DNA of 64,000 nt. Origin: Martinezella tropici. GTDB taxonomy: Bacteria; Pseudomonadota; Alphaproteobacteria; Rhizobiales; Rhizobiaceae. Where the stretch lies: assembly GCF_008370325.1 (NCBI RefSeq), contig NZ_VNIP01000004.1, forward strand, positions 372,001 to 436,000. The letters are read 5' to 3'. Position numbers and translations under genes: made by a program. This document shows positions 48,793 to 58,357 of this stretch, one piece after another; position 1 is the first letter of the stretch, and each line of letters begins with the position of its first letter. The notes below the pieces were generated by a model, which saw nothing but the letters and a program-made list of their open reading frames with translations, was not told where the DNA came from and did no database searches.

Positions 48793-49668
48793 ATGAAAGC
48801 AGAAATTCTGAAAGCGTTGAAGAAGCGTCCGCAGCGCCAAGTCCTGACCGCATCCAATATCCTGCTTACCGCCTATATCCTGATCGCCCTCGCCGCGCCG
48901 GCGATCGCTCCGCAAAATCCCTATGATCCGCTGCAGGTCTACGGTTGGGAGGCATCATCTCCACCGGGTACGCAGGGGAGTGGCGGCTATCTTTACCTGT
49001 TAGGGACGGATGGACTTGGTAGGGATATCCTTAGCTGCATCCTCTATGGGTTGCGCATCAGTCTGGTCGTGTCAGTCACGAGTGCCGCTATCGCAGCCTT
49101 GATTGGGCTCACGGCCGGAGTCAGCGCGGCCTATTTCGGCAAGTGGGTCGACGTCGCGATCATGCGGCTGGTCGACTTGCAGCTCAGCCTCCCAACGATC
49201 CTGATTGCGCTGATCGCCATCGTTACCCTTGGACCTGGAATAGACCGGATCATTCTGGCCCTGATCATTGCCCAATGGGCGACCTATGCCAGGCTGGCGC
49301 GCGGCATCGCCTTGAGCGAGGCCCACAAGCCCTATATGGACGCGGCCCGGCTGCTGCGGATGCCGACGTCGCGGATTATCTTTCGCCACCTGCTGCCGAA
49401 TAGCATCGGCCCCGCCGTGACCCTGATACCGATCGAGATCGGTCACGCCGTCGCGCTCGAAGCAACTCTGTCGTTCCTGGGCCTCGGCATTCCGATCGAC
49501 AAGCCGTCCCTGGGTTCCACCGTCGCGAACGGATTCCAGTATCTCATGACCGGGCAATACTGGATCAGCCTGTTCCCCGGCCTTGCTCTGTTTGGCCTGA
49601 TCGCCAGCATCAATCTGGTCGGCGAGGATGTTCGCCGACGCCTCGACCCAAGGAGCCGTGCGGCATGA
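48793..49668 (+). CDS. Peptide ABC transporter permease (DppC type)
   Basis: 291 residues, N-terminal membrane span followed by the extended periplasmic part (PQNPYDPLQVYGW, LLGTDGLGRDILS) typical of DppC/OppC. EAA-like loop MDAARLLRMPTSRIIFRHLLPN in the second half contacts the ATPase. Eleven bases after the first permease; its stop overlaps the ATPase ATG (ATGA). Confidence 0.9.
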   Translation: MKAEILKALKKRPQRQVLTASNILLTAYILIALAAPAIAPQNPYDPLQVYGWEASSPPGTQGSGGYLYLLGTDGLGRDILSCILYGLRISLVVSVTSAAIAALIGLTAGVSAAYFGKWVDVAIMRLVDLQLSLPTILIALIAIVTLGPGIDRIILALIIAQWATYARLARGIALSEAHKPYMDAARLLRMPTSRIIFRHLLPNSIGPAVTLIPIEIGHAVALEATLSFLGLGIPIDKPSLGSTVANGFQYLMTGQYWISLFPGLALFGLIASINLVGEDVRRRLDPRSRAA

Positions 49669-51335
49669 GCGAAGAAAACGTGAAGGCACCACTGCTTCAG
49701 GTGAGAAACCTTGGCCTTCGTCACCTCTCCGTCTCCGGGCCAGCAGCTATCCTGAGCAATGTGAGCTTCGAGCTTGGACGCGGCGAGATCCTTGGCATTA
49801 TCGGCGAGTCAGGAGCGGGAAAATCCACGCTCGGCAATGCCGTGCTCGGCCTGCTCGCGCCGGAATTCCAACAGATATCCGGAACGATCGAATTCGACGG
49901 CCGGTCGTTCGAAACTGTGACGGCGGTCGAACGGGACACCATTCGCGGGCGGCGGATATCGGCGATCTTTCAGGATCATACGTCCTCGCTCGATCCCCTG
50001 ATGAGCGTTGGAATGCAGGTTGAGGAAACAATCCTTGCGATCGACGGATCTCTTTCGCGGCGCCAGGCTCATGCATGTGCCCTCGAACTCCTGGTCCGCG
50101 TCGGAATTCCCGAACCGGAACTCAGATATCGCAATTATCCGCATCAGTTCTCCGGCGGCCAAAGGCAGAGAATAGTCATAGCCATCGCGCTTGCGGGCTC
50201 TCCCGACATCATCATCGCCGACGAGCCGACATCGGCGCTGGATGCCACGGTCCAGAAGCAGATACTCGGGCTTCTTCGAAACCTCGTCGACGAAACGGGC
50301 GTCTCGATCATCCTTGTCACGCATGACATGGGCGTTGTCTCCGAAATCACCGACCGGGTCCTCGTCATGAGGAAGGGCCAGGTGGTCGAGCAGGATGAAA
50401 CCGCGGCTATCCTGGATACCCCTCGGAACGACTACACGCGCCATCTGCTGGCGGCGGTCCCGCGGCTGAGGATCTCCGCGGCGGCTCTGAATGCGGACAA
50501 TGATGGTGGCCGGATCGCTTTCTCCGAGACGAGTAGCGGCCAGGATATGCTTCTCGTCACGAAAGGTCTCTCGAAGACCTTCTCGCCGGCAGGCTTCGCA
50601 TGGAGCCTTGGCGGCACCAAGCCGAAGTTCGCGCTGCGTGACGTCAACATCCAATTGCGATACGGCACGATCACAGGGATCGTCGGTGAGAGCGGGAGCG
50701 GCAAGACGACGCTTGGCCGTATCATTGCTGGCTTGGATACGGCGGCGGGCAGCATCACCATCGGCGGAAGCGAGTTCGACGTTGAGAAGAGCGGCCGGCG
50801 CAGCGGTCTTCTCGGTCGCGTGCAAATGATCTTCCAGGACCCCGCCATGTCGCTCAATCCCAGGATGACGATTGACGAGACGCTGCGCGAAAGCATCCGA
50901 TTTGGCGGAGATTTACGCCGCGGCGAGGATCCTGCCGAGCTGGCGACCATGATCGATCGGCTTGGTCTCGCCCGAAGCTTGCTCAGCCGATATCCGCATC
51001 AGCTCTCTGGCGGCCAGAAGCAACGCGTCTGTATCGCGCGGGCGCTGCTGGCAAGGCCGCAAATCATAGTGGCGGACGAACCGACATCGGCTCTCGATGT
51101 GTCGGTACAGGCCGAAATCGTCAAGCTCCTCAAGGATACCATTGCCGAGCAGAACATGACGATGATCTTTATCTCCCATGATCTGGCCGTCGTGCAGCAG
51201 CTCTGCAGCTCCCTCTACATCTTCAGGGATGGCCGGGTGGAGGATGCCGGGCCTTGCGACCTCATCTTTTCGAAATCCCACAATCCCTACACGCGCGCGC
51301 TCATCGGCGCCCGGCCTCACCGCTTCACGGCTTGA
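49665..51335 (+). CDS. Peptide ABC transporter double ATPase (DppD-DppF fusion)
   Basis: 556 residues holding two complete ATPase domains. First: Walker A GESGAGKSTL near residue 48, signature FSGGQRQR, Walker B IIIADEPTSALD. Second: Walker A GESGSGKTTLG near residue 343, signature LSGGQKQR, Walker B IIVADEPTSALD. Both keep the oligopeptide-transport C-terminal patch. One fused protein replaces the usual pair. Supplies energy to the two permeases. Confidence 0.95.
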   Translation: MSEENVKAPLLQVRNLGLRHLSVSGPAAILSNVSFELGRGEILGIIGESGAGKSTLGNAVLGLLAPEFQQISGTIEFDGRSFETVTAVERDTIRGRRISAIFQDHTSSLDPLMSVGMQVEETILAIDGSLSRRQAHACALELLVRVGIPEPELRYRNYPHQFSGGQRQRIVIAIALAGSPDIIIADEPTSALDATVQKQILGLLRNLVDETGVSIILVTHDMGVVSEITDRVLVMRKGQVVEQDETAAILDTPRNDYTRHLLAAVPRLRISAAALNADNDGGRIAFSETSSGQDMLLVTKGLSKTFSPAGFAWSLGGTKPKFALRDVNIQLRYGTITGIVGESGSGKTTLGRIIAGLDTAAGSITIGGSEFDVEKSGRRSGLLGRVQMIFQDPAMSLNPRMTIDETLRESIRFGGDLRRGEDPAELATMIDRLGLARSLLSRYPHQLSGGQKQRVCIARALLARPQIIVADEPTSALDVSVQAEIVKLLKDTIAEQNMTMIFISHDLAVVQQLCSSLYIFRDGRVEDAGPCDLIFSKSHNPYTRALIGARPHRFTA

Positions 51336-51426
51336 GCTTCGATGAGCCTCATCGACTGAGCGTCGCCGCGCGCCTCAACATTGGTTTACGGAAATTGGCG
51401 GCCGTCGCCGCCACGAAAGGTGACAC

Positions 51427-52662
51427 ATGAATGACAGGTTCACATTGGCCGTAACGGGCCAATCGCTCATAAAGCATGACATCCGCGATATCCGCAGTCC
51501 TGCCTTTGAGCAGGTTCGCTCCCTGCTTCGCCAAGCGGATCTCTCGTTCACCAACTTCGAGGGAACGATCCTTGGAAGCCATGGAGGATGGCCTCTGAAG
51601 GGATCGTTCTTCGGGTGCAGTGGGCCGACCGTTCTGGATGCTCTTCGGTCCATCGGATTTGGTGCACTTTCGCTTTCGAACAATCATGCCTTCGATCTTG
51701 GGCCTCCGGGCGTGCTATCGACGCTGGAGGAGGTGGAAAAGCGAGGTTTCCTCCATGCCGGCCTTGGCCGAAACGCTCAAGAGGTCTCGCGGCCGGGCAC
51801 CCGGACGGTCGGCGGTCGGCGCATCGCCATTGTCGCGATGGATGGCGGCCCTGGTCCGGATTTCATGTATGCGGCGGATGCGGATGACAATCGTCCCGAA
51901 CGTCCGGGGGTGAACAGGCTTGGACTGTCGCAGGTGATCCAGGTGGATGCCGCCGCCTTCCGACAGATCAGCATCATCCGGGAGAGGGTTGGGTACACGG
52001 CGATCGATCTTGCCAATGACAGCCAGCCGGACGACCCTCGCCGTCTGACCGGAGACTCCGAGATCAATATCGGGCGGACGGTGTTCACGAGGTCCGGCGG
52101 CTTTGGCCGTGGCGTGAAGGTCGATGAGGCTGATATGGCGAGGAACCTGGCGGCGATCGCGTCCGCGGCCTCGGACGGCTCCCTGGTTATTGCTTATCTG
52201 CATCATCATCACTGGGCCTCCGACTGGTATCAGGTTCCCGAATGGGTCAGCGGCGTCGCGAAACAATGCATCGATTCTGGTGCCGCGATGTTCATCAGTC
52301 ACGGCGCCCCGGTTCTGCAGCCCCTGGAGATCTATCGCGGCCGGCCAATTTTCTACAGCCTTGGCAATTTTATCTTCCATGTGCGCTCGGAGAAGTCGAC
52401 CTGGACGGCACCAGAGGTCTGGGAGAGCATCGTCGGCCTATGCTCTTTCGATGAAGACAATAAGCTCGTCGACATTACGCTTCATCCCGTCATCATCGGA
52501 GGTGAGGACGAGCTCGGGGGTAGTTTGCTGGAGCGTCGCCTGGCCCCACATCTGGCAACCGGAAAAAGTGCCCAAAGAATCCTCCATCGGTTTTCTGAAC
52601 AATCCGCCAGCTTCGGCGTCGATGTCGGGTTTTCCGGGGGTATCGGCGTTGTTCGGATCTAA
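51427..52662 (+). CDS. CapA-family (poly-gamma-glutamate-type) metallophosphatase
   Basis: 411 residues. Motifs of the PGA_cap/CapA family: FTNFEGTI, ALSLSNNHAFDLGPPGV, HHHHWASDW, ISHGAPVLQPLEIY and IFYSLGNFIFH. These are calcineurin-like metal ligands. CapA proteins are named for poly-gamma-glutamate capsules, but many members stand alone and their reaction is unknown. This one has no signal peptide, so the enzyme would act in the cytoplasm on something imported by the transporter. AAAGGTG precedes the ATG. Confidence 0.85.
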   Translation: MNDRFTLAVTGQSLIKHDIRDIRSPAFEQVRSLLRQADLSFTNFEGTILGSHGGWPLKGSFFGCSGPTVLDALRSIGFGALSLSNNHAFDLGPPGVLSTLEEVEKRGFLHAGLGRNAQEVSRPGTRTVGGRRIAIVAMDGGPGPDFMYAADADDNRPERPGVNRLGLSQVIQVDAAAFRQISIIRERVGYTAIDLANDSQPDDPRRLTGDSEINIGRTVFTRSGGFGRGVKVDEADMARNLAAIASAASDGSLVIAYLHHHHWASDWYQVPEWVSGVAKQCIDSGAAMFISHGAPVLQPLEIYRGRPIFYSLGNFIFHVRSEKSTWTAPEVWESIVGLCSFDEDNKLVDITLHPVIIGGEDELGGSLLERRLAPHLATGKSAQRILHRFSEQSASFGVDVGFSGGIGVVRI

Positions 52663-52755
52663 CCGGTGGGATGGCACAACAAGGGACCCCCCAGGATCGA
52701 CCGTGGTTCCAAGTGGTCGCCGAGTAGCTGACCGTCGGCGGACTAGGAGATGGAT

Positions 52756-54006
52756 ATGGAAATTCGACAGGAACTTGTCGGCCGGTTTTTTCGATATACC
52801 GCGATCGAAAGCCAAAGCATCAGCCGCTCCCGATCGTTGCCCTCCTCGCCCGGGCAGCTCGAGCTCGCCGTCTTGCTGGCTGAAGAGTTGCGAATGCTCG
52901 GCGTCGATGACGTCAAGGTCGATGAGCATGCCATCGTCACGGGCGTAAAGCGTGGGCACAGGCCAGATGCTCCGCGAGTAGGCTTTATCGCCCATCTCGA
53001 TACGGTCGATGTCGGTCTCTCTCCCGTCGTTCGGCCGCAAATCTTGCGGTTCGACGGCGCGGACCTTTGCCTTAATGCTCGGGAAGACATTTGGCTGCGT
53101 GTCGCCGAACATCCGGAAATCCTCCGGTGGCTCGGAGAGGAAATCATTTTCAGCGACGGCACCAGCGTCCTGGGGGCGGACAACAAGGCAGCGATCGCGG
53201 TCATCATGACGCTTCTCGCCCGCATCGATGCGCAAGGCCCTCACGGCGATATCTTCGTCGCCTTCGTGCCGGATGAGGAAATCGGGTTGCGGGGTGCCAA
53301 GGCGCTCGATCTTACGCGCTTTCCCTGTGATTTCGCCTATACGATCGACTGCTGCGAGCTTGGCGAAGTGGTGCTGGAGACCTTCAATGCCGCATCCTGC
53401 GAAATTGTCTTCACCGGTGTCAGTGCACATCCGATGTCCGCGAAGGATACTCTCGTGAATCCGCTGTTGATGGCGATTGATTTTATTTCCCACTTCGACC
53501 GTCGGGACACACCCGAACGCACGCAAGGTCGTGAAGGCTTCCTCTGGTTCAAGGATCTGGTCGCGAACGACAGCGAAGCGAAATTGATCGCCCTGATCCG
53601 GGATTTTGACGAGATCGGCTTCAATGAGCGCAAACGCCGGATCGTCGAGGTCGCGGATCTGATTAGATCGCGGTATCCGAGTGGCGATGTTCGCTGCCAT
53701 TTGACCGAGACCTATCAAAATATCGGCAGCAGTCTTTCCGACGATGTTCGCGCCACGGCTTTTCTGCTCCAGGCTCTCCGAGATCTCCGGATCGAAAAGA
53801 AGCTCTTGCCCATGCGTGGAGGCACCGATGGCGCCGTGCTTTCCGCCCGAGGGATACCAACGCCGAACTTCTTTACCGGGGCACACAATTTTCATTCCAG
53901 GTTCGAGTTTCTACCCATAAAGGCCTTCGAAAGATCGCTGGATGTTGCCTTAAGGATATGTCAGTTGGCTGCCTGCGCAGCGACCACACGGCGAGATTGG
54001 GAATAG
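52756..54006 (+). CDS. pepT: Peptidase T-like M20 aminotripeptidase
   Basis: 416 residues from ATG 52756, with AGGAG eight bases upstream; ATG 52750 is too close to it. Zinc ligands fit PepT: His80/Asp82 (IAHLDTVDV), Asp142 (VLGADNKAA), Glu174-Glu175 (PDEEIG), Asp198 (YTIDCC, usually D-G-G) and a late His in GAHNFHSRFEF. PepT removes N-terminal residues from tripeptides in the cytoplasm. Placed after the peptide importer and CapA-like gene, it suggests use of an imported peptide. Confidence 0.85.
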   Translation: MEIRQELVGRFFRYTAIESQSISRSRSLPSSPGQLELAVLLAEELRMLGVDDVKVDEHAIVTGVKRGHRPDAPRVGFIAHLDTVDVGLSPVVRPQILRFDGADLCLNAREDIWLRVAEHPEILRWLGEEIIFSDGTSVLGADNKAAIAVIMTLLARIDAQGPHGDIFVAFVPDEEIGLRGAKALDLTRFPCDFAYTIDCCELGEVVLETFNAASCEIVFTGVSAHPMSAKDTLVNPLLMAIDFISHFDRRDTPERTQGREGFLWFKDLVANDSEAKLIALIRDFDEIGFNERKRRIVEVADLIRSRYPSGDVRCHLTETYQNIGSSLSDDVRATAFLLQALRDLRIEKKLLPMRGGTDGAVLSARGIPTPNFFTGAHNFHSRFEFLPIKAFERSLDVALRICQLAACAATTRRDWE

Positions 54007-54274
54007 AGCGATTTGCCGGATAATTACGGCACATCGCCTGCCGTCTGCTCTTCCTGCGGGAATGACGCGGCGCAGAGGGTTCCACACGAAAATCTCTCGA
54101 AGATCCATATCCGGATAAACGCCGAACTAAAGTGCACGGATTTAGTGGAATTCAAAATCATCAAATTAGTGCAACGGTGATGCACCGGATGGGCGGCCTA
54201 CTTATCACATACCGTTGGGGAGGCGCATATAGCAAATCGAATGGTTCGCGACATGGCCGCTAAATCGCATGACT

Positions 54275-54781
54275 TCAGGTCGTTGGTGGATGCAGCCGCG
54301 TGTCCAAGGCAAAAGTTTCCTGAAATTTCAGCGAATAGGCGCCTGTCGCGCCGCCCGCGAGAAAGATCAGATTCCAGCTATGTGGCGAGACCGAGCTCGG
54401 AATTGCCACAAATTGGTGGCGTCGAAGCAGATCGTCGCCGAAGGCTCGCTGTCCTGCGCCGGGAATGCCAGGACGCAACCAATTGGGATTTGGCACGCTT
54501 GCCGGATCGACGGCATGAACATCACTCGTATCCGTGACGACGGCGGCAGTCATTTTATGCGCCACGATATCCAGAGCGCGAAACCCCTTATGGACCGCGA
54601 TCTCGAGGATCGCTGTCGCGGGGTCGAGAGAGCAATAGACCGCACGTGTCCCCTTACTGTTCCAGCGACCACCAACCCGATAAGCACCTTCTCCGCTGTC
54701 CCATGTCGACGCGTGGACGGCCTGGTCCAGCCGCCACGCGATCAACTCGACCCCGCCGAGCACAATCGGCAGAAGGGTCAT
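54275..54781 (-). CDS. RES-domain toxin
   Basis: 168 residues. Has the RES motifs: AWRLDQAVHAS and GGRWNSKGTRAVYCSLDPATAILE (the Arg, Glu and Ser lie in this block region), then the LRRHQFVAIPSSV segment of the C-terminal half. RES toxins degrade NAD+ and stop growth unless neutralised by a partner antitoxin (Xre/MbcA/ParS family). ATG overlaps the remnant antitoxin stop in an ATGA. The toxin seems intact. Confidence 0.85.
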   Translation of the reverse strand: MTLLPIVLGGVELIAWRLDQAVHASTWDSGEGAYRVGGRWNSKGTRAVYCSLDPATAILEIAVHKGFRALDIVAHKMTAAVVTDTSDVHAVDPASVPNPNWLRPGIPGAGQRAFGDDLLRRHQFVAIPSSVSPHSWNLIFLAGGATGAYSLKFQETFALDTRLHPPTT

Positions 54782-54927
54782 GCATAGACACCGTACTCAA
54801 GACGACCAAGATGATCTTCGACCAGCTCGACGCCGGCGGGCGTTCCGAGGAGATCGATTGGGCAGCGCTGAGCAAGCCCGACCGCAGGCCGCCCCAGCCA
54901 TTGCTCGGCTTCCGCCTGAGGCCATGA
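54778..54927 (-). pseudogene. Xre/MbcA/ParS antitoxin, C-terminal fragment
   Basis: In the frame ending at 54778 the sequence reads AEAEQWLGRPAVGLAQRCPI, then LLGTPAGVELVEDHLGRLEYGVY and stop. That is the C-terminal toxin-binding (DUF2384) half of a RES-associated antitoxin. A TGA lies in frame just upstream (54928-54930) and no start codon is available, so the N-terminal DNA-binding half is gone. The toxin downstream appears to have lost its normal partner. Confidence 0.8.
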
Positions 54928-55098
54928 TCATTCTCCTGCGTCATCTGTCGTAATGGATTTCAAATCTAGCGGCGATGATCTATGCCAAATGCACCCACGA
55001 CGTCGCCCCAGGTTATTCAGGCTATGGGTGGGCGGGTCGCGATATGCCTATGGACATGAGATACGGACGGAAGCGCTGGCGGATTGTCGAAGCTGCTT

Positions 55099-56394
55099 CT
55101 ACCCCCGATAGGCAGCCGGGAAGACTATATCCTGGTCCACCAAGACGTTGAATTTATAGCCCGGCCGGATTTGGATTGTCGGCTGAACGTTGAGGTTCTT
55201 CGAGATCGTCTGCTCCGCCACACGGCCGAAGCTTTCCGCGAAATTTCGTCTGGCGGCGTCGGACGCGGTTTCCTGCGTCTCAAGCGTCGAGCTCTGTGGC
55301 ATCGACATGTCGATCCCTGTTCCGATCAACGCGATCAACGCGGCCGATCCGAAGCTGCGCCAGAGGTGCCGGTCGACCTTGTCAGCAAAGCCGCCATAAC
55401 CTTCGGCGTCCGTGCCTGCCATGCCACCGATCTGGAGGGTCGATCCGTTTGGGAAAATGAGGTCGGTCCATACGACCAGCACGCGCTCCTGCCCAAACGA
55501 AACCTTGGAATCGTATCGGCCGAATAGCTTGGCGCCTTGCGGGACGAGCAGACGATACCCGGTTGCGCTGTCATAGACGTTCTGGCTGATCTGCGCGGTG
55601 ATACGCCCGGGAAGATCGGAGTTGAGGCCGGTGATCAAAGTGGCGGGAATGATCGATCCTCGCTTCAGTTCATAGGGCGACATCTGCGGCACGATCTTAT
55701 TCGGCAGATAGCCAAGAGCCTTGATATCCTGATTGAGGAAGTCCTCTTTCGACGTCTGCCCATTTTGATCGACGTTCTGCCCCATGAGGCCGGATTTCAT
55801 GGCGGTCGCATAGAGGTCAGATGCACTGTTCGGTGCTGCCGTTGAATTCTGCCGACTGCTGTCGGTGGCGTTTTCCGTCTTCTCGACATCGGAAATATCG
55901 ACCTTCAAAGGCGAATCGAGTGCGGTGGCCTGCGCCTGGAGGCGTGCCATCCGCTGGCGCTGGGCTTCGCGAATATACTGCTCGTCCTGCTCCTGCTTCA
56001 GCCGAGCCTTCCATTCCGCACCGGACTCCAGACTCGGTTGCCGATCTGGCTGCTCTGTCGACCGGCGATCGATGACGGGTTCCTGCTTCTCGATCTTTTG
56101 CTCCGTGGCAGGCGTTGGCTGGAAACTCTCCCGCTCCGCCGGCTCGCCAATAATTCCGTCGGTCACGCCGCGCTTGAGCTGGTCGCCGAAACTTGTGGCA
56201 GGGGTGTTGGAGGCGCCTTCTATGCCGTTGTCACGATTGAAGGAGATCCCTCGCCATGACAAGCCGATGACGACAAAGGCGATGAAGAGCGCGATGACGA
56301 TGATGGCGACGATGATCGGCAATCGATTGAGCCGACGCATGCCCTTCTCAGCATCGGCCTCAGCGGACGCACCAAGTTGGAGCGATTGGACCAT
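55099..56394 (-). CDS. trbI: TrbI, VirB10-like channel protein
   Basis: 431 residues; the ATG at 56394 overlaps the trbH stop (TGATG) with GGAGG upstream, which selects it over 56397. One membrane span (about 28-48), a proline/glutamate/glutamine-rich periplasmic stretch and the C-terminal beta-rich VirB10 domain (RGSIIPATLITGLNSDLPG, LLVPQGAKLFGRYDSKVSFGQ). It links inner and outer membranes in the mating-pair channel. Last gene of the trb operon. Confidence 0.9.
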   Translation of the reverse strand: MVQSLQLGASAEADAEKGMRRLNRLPIIVAIIVIALFIAFVVIGLSWRGISFNRDNGIEGASNTPATSFGDQLKRGVTDGIIGEPAERESFQPTPATEQKIEKQEPVIDRRSTEQPDRQPSLESGAEWKARLKQEQDEQYIREAQRQRMARLQAQATALDSPLKVDISDVEKTENATDSSRQNSTAAPNSASDLYATAMKSGLMGQNVDQNGQTSKEDFLNQDIKALGYLPNKIVPQMSPYELKRGSIIPATLITGLNSDLPGRITAQISQNVYDSATGYRLLVPQGAKLFGRYDSKVSFGQERVLVVWTDLIFPNGSTLQIGGMAGTDAEGYGGFADKVDRHLWRSFGSAALIALIGTGIDMSMPQSSTLETQETASDAARRNFAESFGRVAEQTISKNLNVQPTIQIRPGYKFNVLVDQDIVFPAAYRG

Positions 56395-56840
56395 CATATC
56401 CTCCCGTCAGTGGGCTGCATGATCGACAGGGGGCTCGCAGGCACGGCGCCTGTGGTGGACGCGGTGTAGACCCGAGTGAGAGCGATTGAAGACGTCGACA
56501 GTCGGGCGAGCACCTGGCCATCAACGCCATCCACCGAATAAGTGAGTTCGACCAGCTTGACGTCCTTGCCGACTTTCCCGTCAGTGATCACTGCGTAGCC
56601 CCAGCCTTTGAGGGCGGCCTCGAGCGCAGTCGCGAAATCAGACTTGTCGTTGTTCATCTTGATGGTAACGGAATTGGCGGGGCCGATTTGCTCGGAAAGC
56701 CGGCTTGCCATATCGCCGGCGATTGCGCTCACGGCGGGGCCGGTCATAGAAACCGGTGCGGGGCTACTGGTCGACGCATCGTCCGGTGTCTGGCATCCCA
56801 AAAGAAGGGCGGCGATGACCAAGGGGAAAAGCGTCCGCAT
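56394..56840 (-). CDS. trbH: TrbH, lipoprotein of the mating-pair channel
   Basis: 148 residues with a lipobox ending LLLGC at residues 11-15, so a lipid-anchored protein (VirB7-like position). The mature part has LSEQIGPANSVTIKM, GWGYAVITDGK. Between trbG and trbI with a 1-base overlap to trbI. Its exact role is auxiliary; TrbH is required only in part of the transfer systems tested. Confidence 0.85.
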   Translation of the reverse strand: MRTLFPLVIAALLLGCQTPDDASTSSPAPVSMTGPAVSAIAGDMASRLSEQIGPANSVTIKMNNDKSDFATALEAALKGWGYAVITDGKVGKDVKLVELTYSVDGVDGQVLARLSTSSIALTRVYTASTTGAVPASPLSIMQPTDGRI

Positions 56841-56843
56841 TGA

Positions 56844-57656
56844 TCAGCCTCCCCGCCGGATGGTGATCTTCTGCTGGCGCCAGCCGACGCCGGAAAGGAG
56901 GATCGCCTTGTCCACCGCGTAGTCGATGATCATCATATCGTTCTTCATTCGATAGTTGACGATACGGTTCTGGCCGCCGGAGACGACGAACAGCACCGGT
57001 GCATCCTGTGCGGAGATCGACTTCGGAAACTGAACGTAGGTCTTGACGCCGTCCGAATAGACTCGCGTTGGCTTCCAGGGCGCGCTGCCACTGAGCGAAT
57101 ATGAAAAGTTCAGCTTGTCGGATGTCGTCCCGGCAATTCCGCCGGTCTCGAGGCGGGAATTGATATCGGCGAGCTTGGTCGAAACGTCCTCCGGATACTC
57201 GAAACCGACCCGCGCCATATACTGGCTCGCATGGGACTTGAGCTGGATGTGATATGTGCGTCGCGACGTCGTCACCACCATCGAGGTGATGAGACCGGGC
57301 TCCGATGGCTTGACGATCAGGTGGATCGCTTGCCCACCGGTCGCACCCGAAGTCGCTGGCTCGACCTTCCAGCGAACCGTGTCGCCGACCAGGACGTCGC
57401 GGACGATCTCTCCACCCTGCAGCTCGATGTCGCAAACCTGCAACGGTGAGCAGACGACGGAGGGCTGCGTTTCACCGAACAGGAAAATGACCTTTCCGTC
57501 CGGTCCGGTGGTCACCAGGCCAGGCGATCCGCGCCACTTGCCCGACAGCCTGGTACCTTTGGCCTCGTTCGATGTCATGTTTTGAGCGTGGGCACCACTC
57601 ACGAAGAAGAGTCCGGCCATGCAGCCGGCGGCAGCGACCAACCGAATTTTATGCAT
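56844..57656 (-). CDS. trbG: TrbG, VirB9-like outer-membrane channel protein
   Basis: 270 residues. Signal peptide (residues 1-24, cleavage near AHA), then the VirB9 pattern: [28 protein letters not shown], in which the two Cys may bridge, and [16 protein letters not shown] and [12 protein letters not shown] in the C-terminal domain. Forms the outer-membrane part of the Trb channel with TrbH and TrbI. Three bases before trbH. Confidence 0.9.
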   Translation of the reverse strand: MHKIRLVAAAGCMAGLFFVSGAHAQNMTSNEAKGTRLSGKWRGSPGLVTTGPDGKVIFLFGETQPSVVCSPLQVCDIELQGGEIVRDVLVGDTVRWKVEPATSGATGGQAIHLIVKPSEPGLITSMVVTTSRRTYHIQLKSHASQYMARVGFEYPEDVSTKLADINSRLETGGIAGTTSDKLNFSYSLSGSAPWKPTRVYSDGVKTYVQFPKSISAQDAPVLFVVSGGQNRIVNYRMKNDMMIIDYAVDKAILLSGVGWRQQKITIRRGG

Positions 57657-57671
57657 TGAAAACCCCCTGCC

Positions 57672-58334
57672 TTAAAGCTGTGCCGTCCAGTCGAAGTCCC
57701 GGACATAAAGACCAATCGGATTGAGGCGGATCGTGGCCTCGTCCTGCGGCGCTGTCAGTGCGACCGTCGCAATCCCGCGAAATCGCCGTGTGCCCGTTTC
57801 CTTGCCCTTGCGGTCACGTTCGTATTCGGTCCAGTCGATCTGATAGGTCTGGTTCGAGAGAGCCACGATGTTGTTGACCTCGATGGCGACCGTTGCGGTC
57901 TTTGCCTTCTCGAACGGCGAATTGCCGCGGAACCAGGCGTTGACCTTCTCCGTCGACGGATCGGAGGTGCGAAGCAGGGCATATGTCCGGTCGATATATT
58001 GCTTTTGCACTACGGCATCCGGTGTAATCGAACGGAAGCTGATGATGAAATTGCCGAGCGTCGCCCGCACCACCCGCGCATCGGCATATTCGATCTGTTC
58101 GGGGAAGCCGGCGGTGACCGCCGTGCCGAGCTTGTCGACCTGGACGATGTAGGGCACGAGCTTGACCTGGGTGCTGAGATACATCGAATATCCGAAGCCG
58201 ATGACCGCCATGGTGAGGCCCAGAATGCCGACGATGCGCCAAGCGGCTGCCGCCTTGACATAAGATCCGTATCGTTCCGACCATTCCTGCCGTGCGGCAA
58301 GATAGGGGTTTTCGGGGGCGCGGTTCGCTGCCAT
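57672..58334 (-). CDS. trbF: TrbF, VirB8-like inner-membrane protein
   Basis: 220 residues. [20 protein letters not shown] start, one membrane span (about 30-52), then a periplasmic NTF2-like VirB8 domain ([54 protein letters not shown]). It nucleates channel assembly in the inner membrane. Fifteen bases before trbG. Confidence 0.9.
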   Translation of the reverse strand: MAANRAPENPYLAARQEWSERYGSYVKAAAAWRIVGILGLTMAVIGFGYSMYLSTQVKLVPYIVQVDKLGTAVTAGFPEQIEYADARVVRATLGNFIISFRSITPDAVVQKQYIDRTYALLRTSDPSTEKVNAWFRGNSPFEKAKTATVAIEVNNIVALSNQTYQIDWTEYERDRKGKETGTRRFRGIATVALTAPQDEATIRLNPIGLYVRDFDWTAQL

Positions 58335-58357
58335 CGATCATCACTTTCTGATTGCTG

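Noticed and set aside
52438..53895. 485-codon open frame opposite the CapA and peptidase T genes
   Set aside because: Spans two unrelated genes on the other strand and shows no domain, so a shadow.
55817..56422. Several overlapping frames opposite trbI
   Set aside because: trbI is strongly supported on the minus strand by order and motifs; the others lack any.
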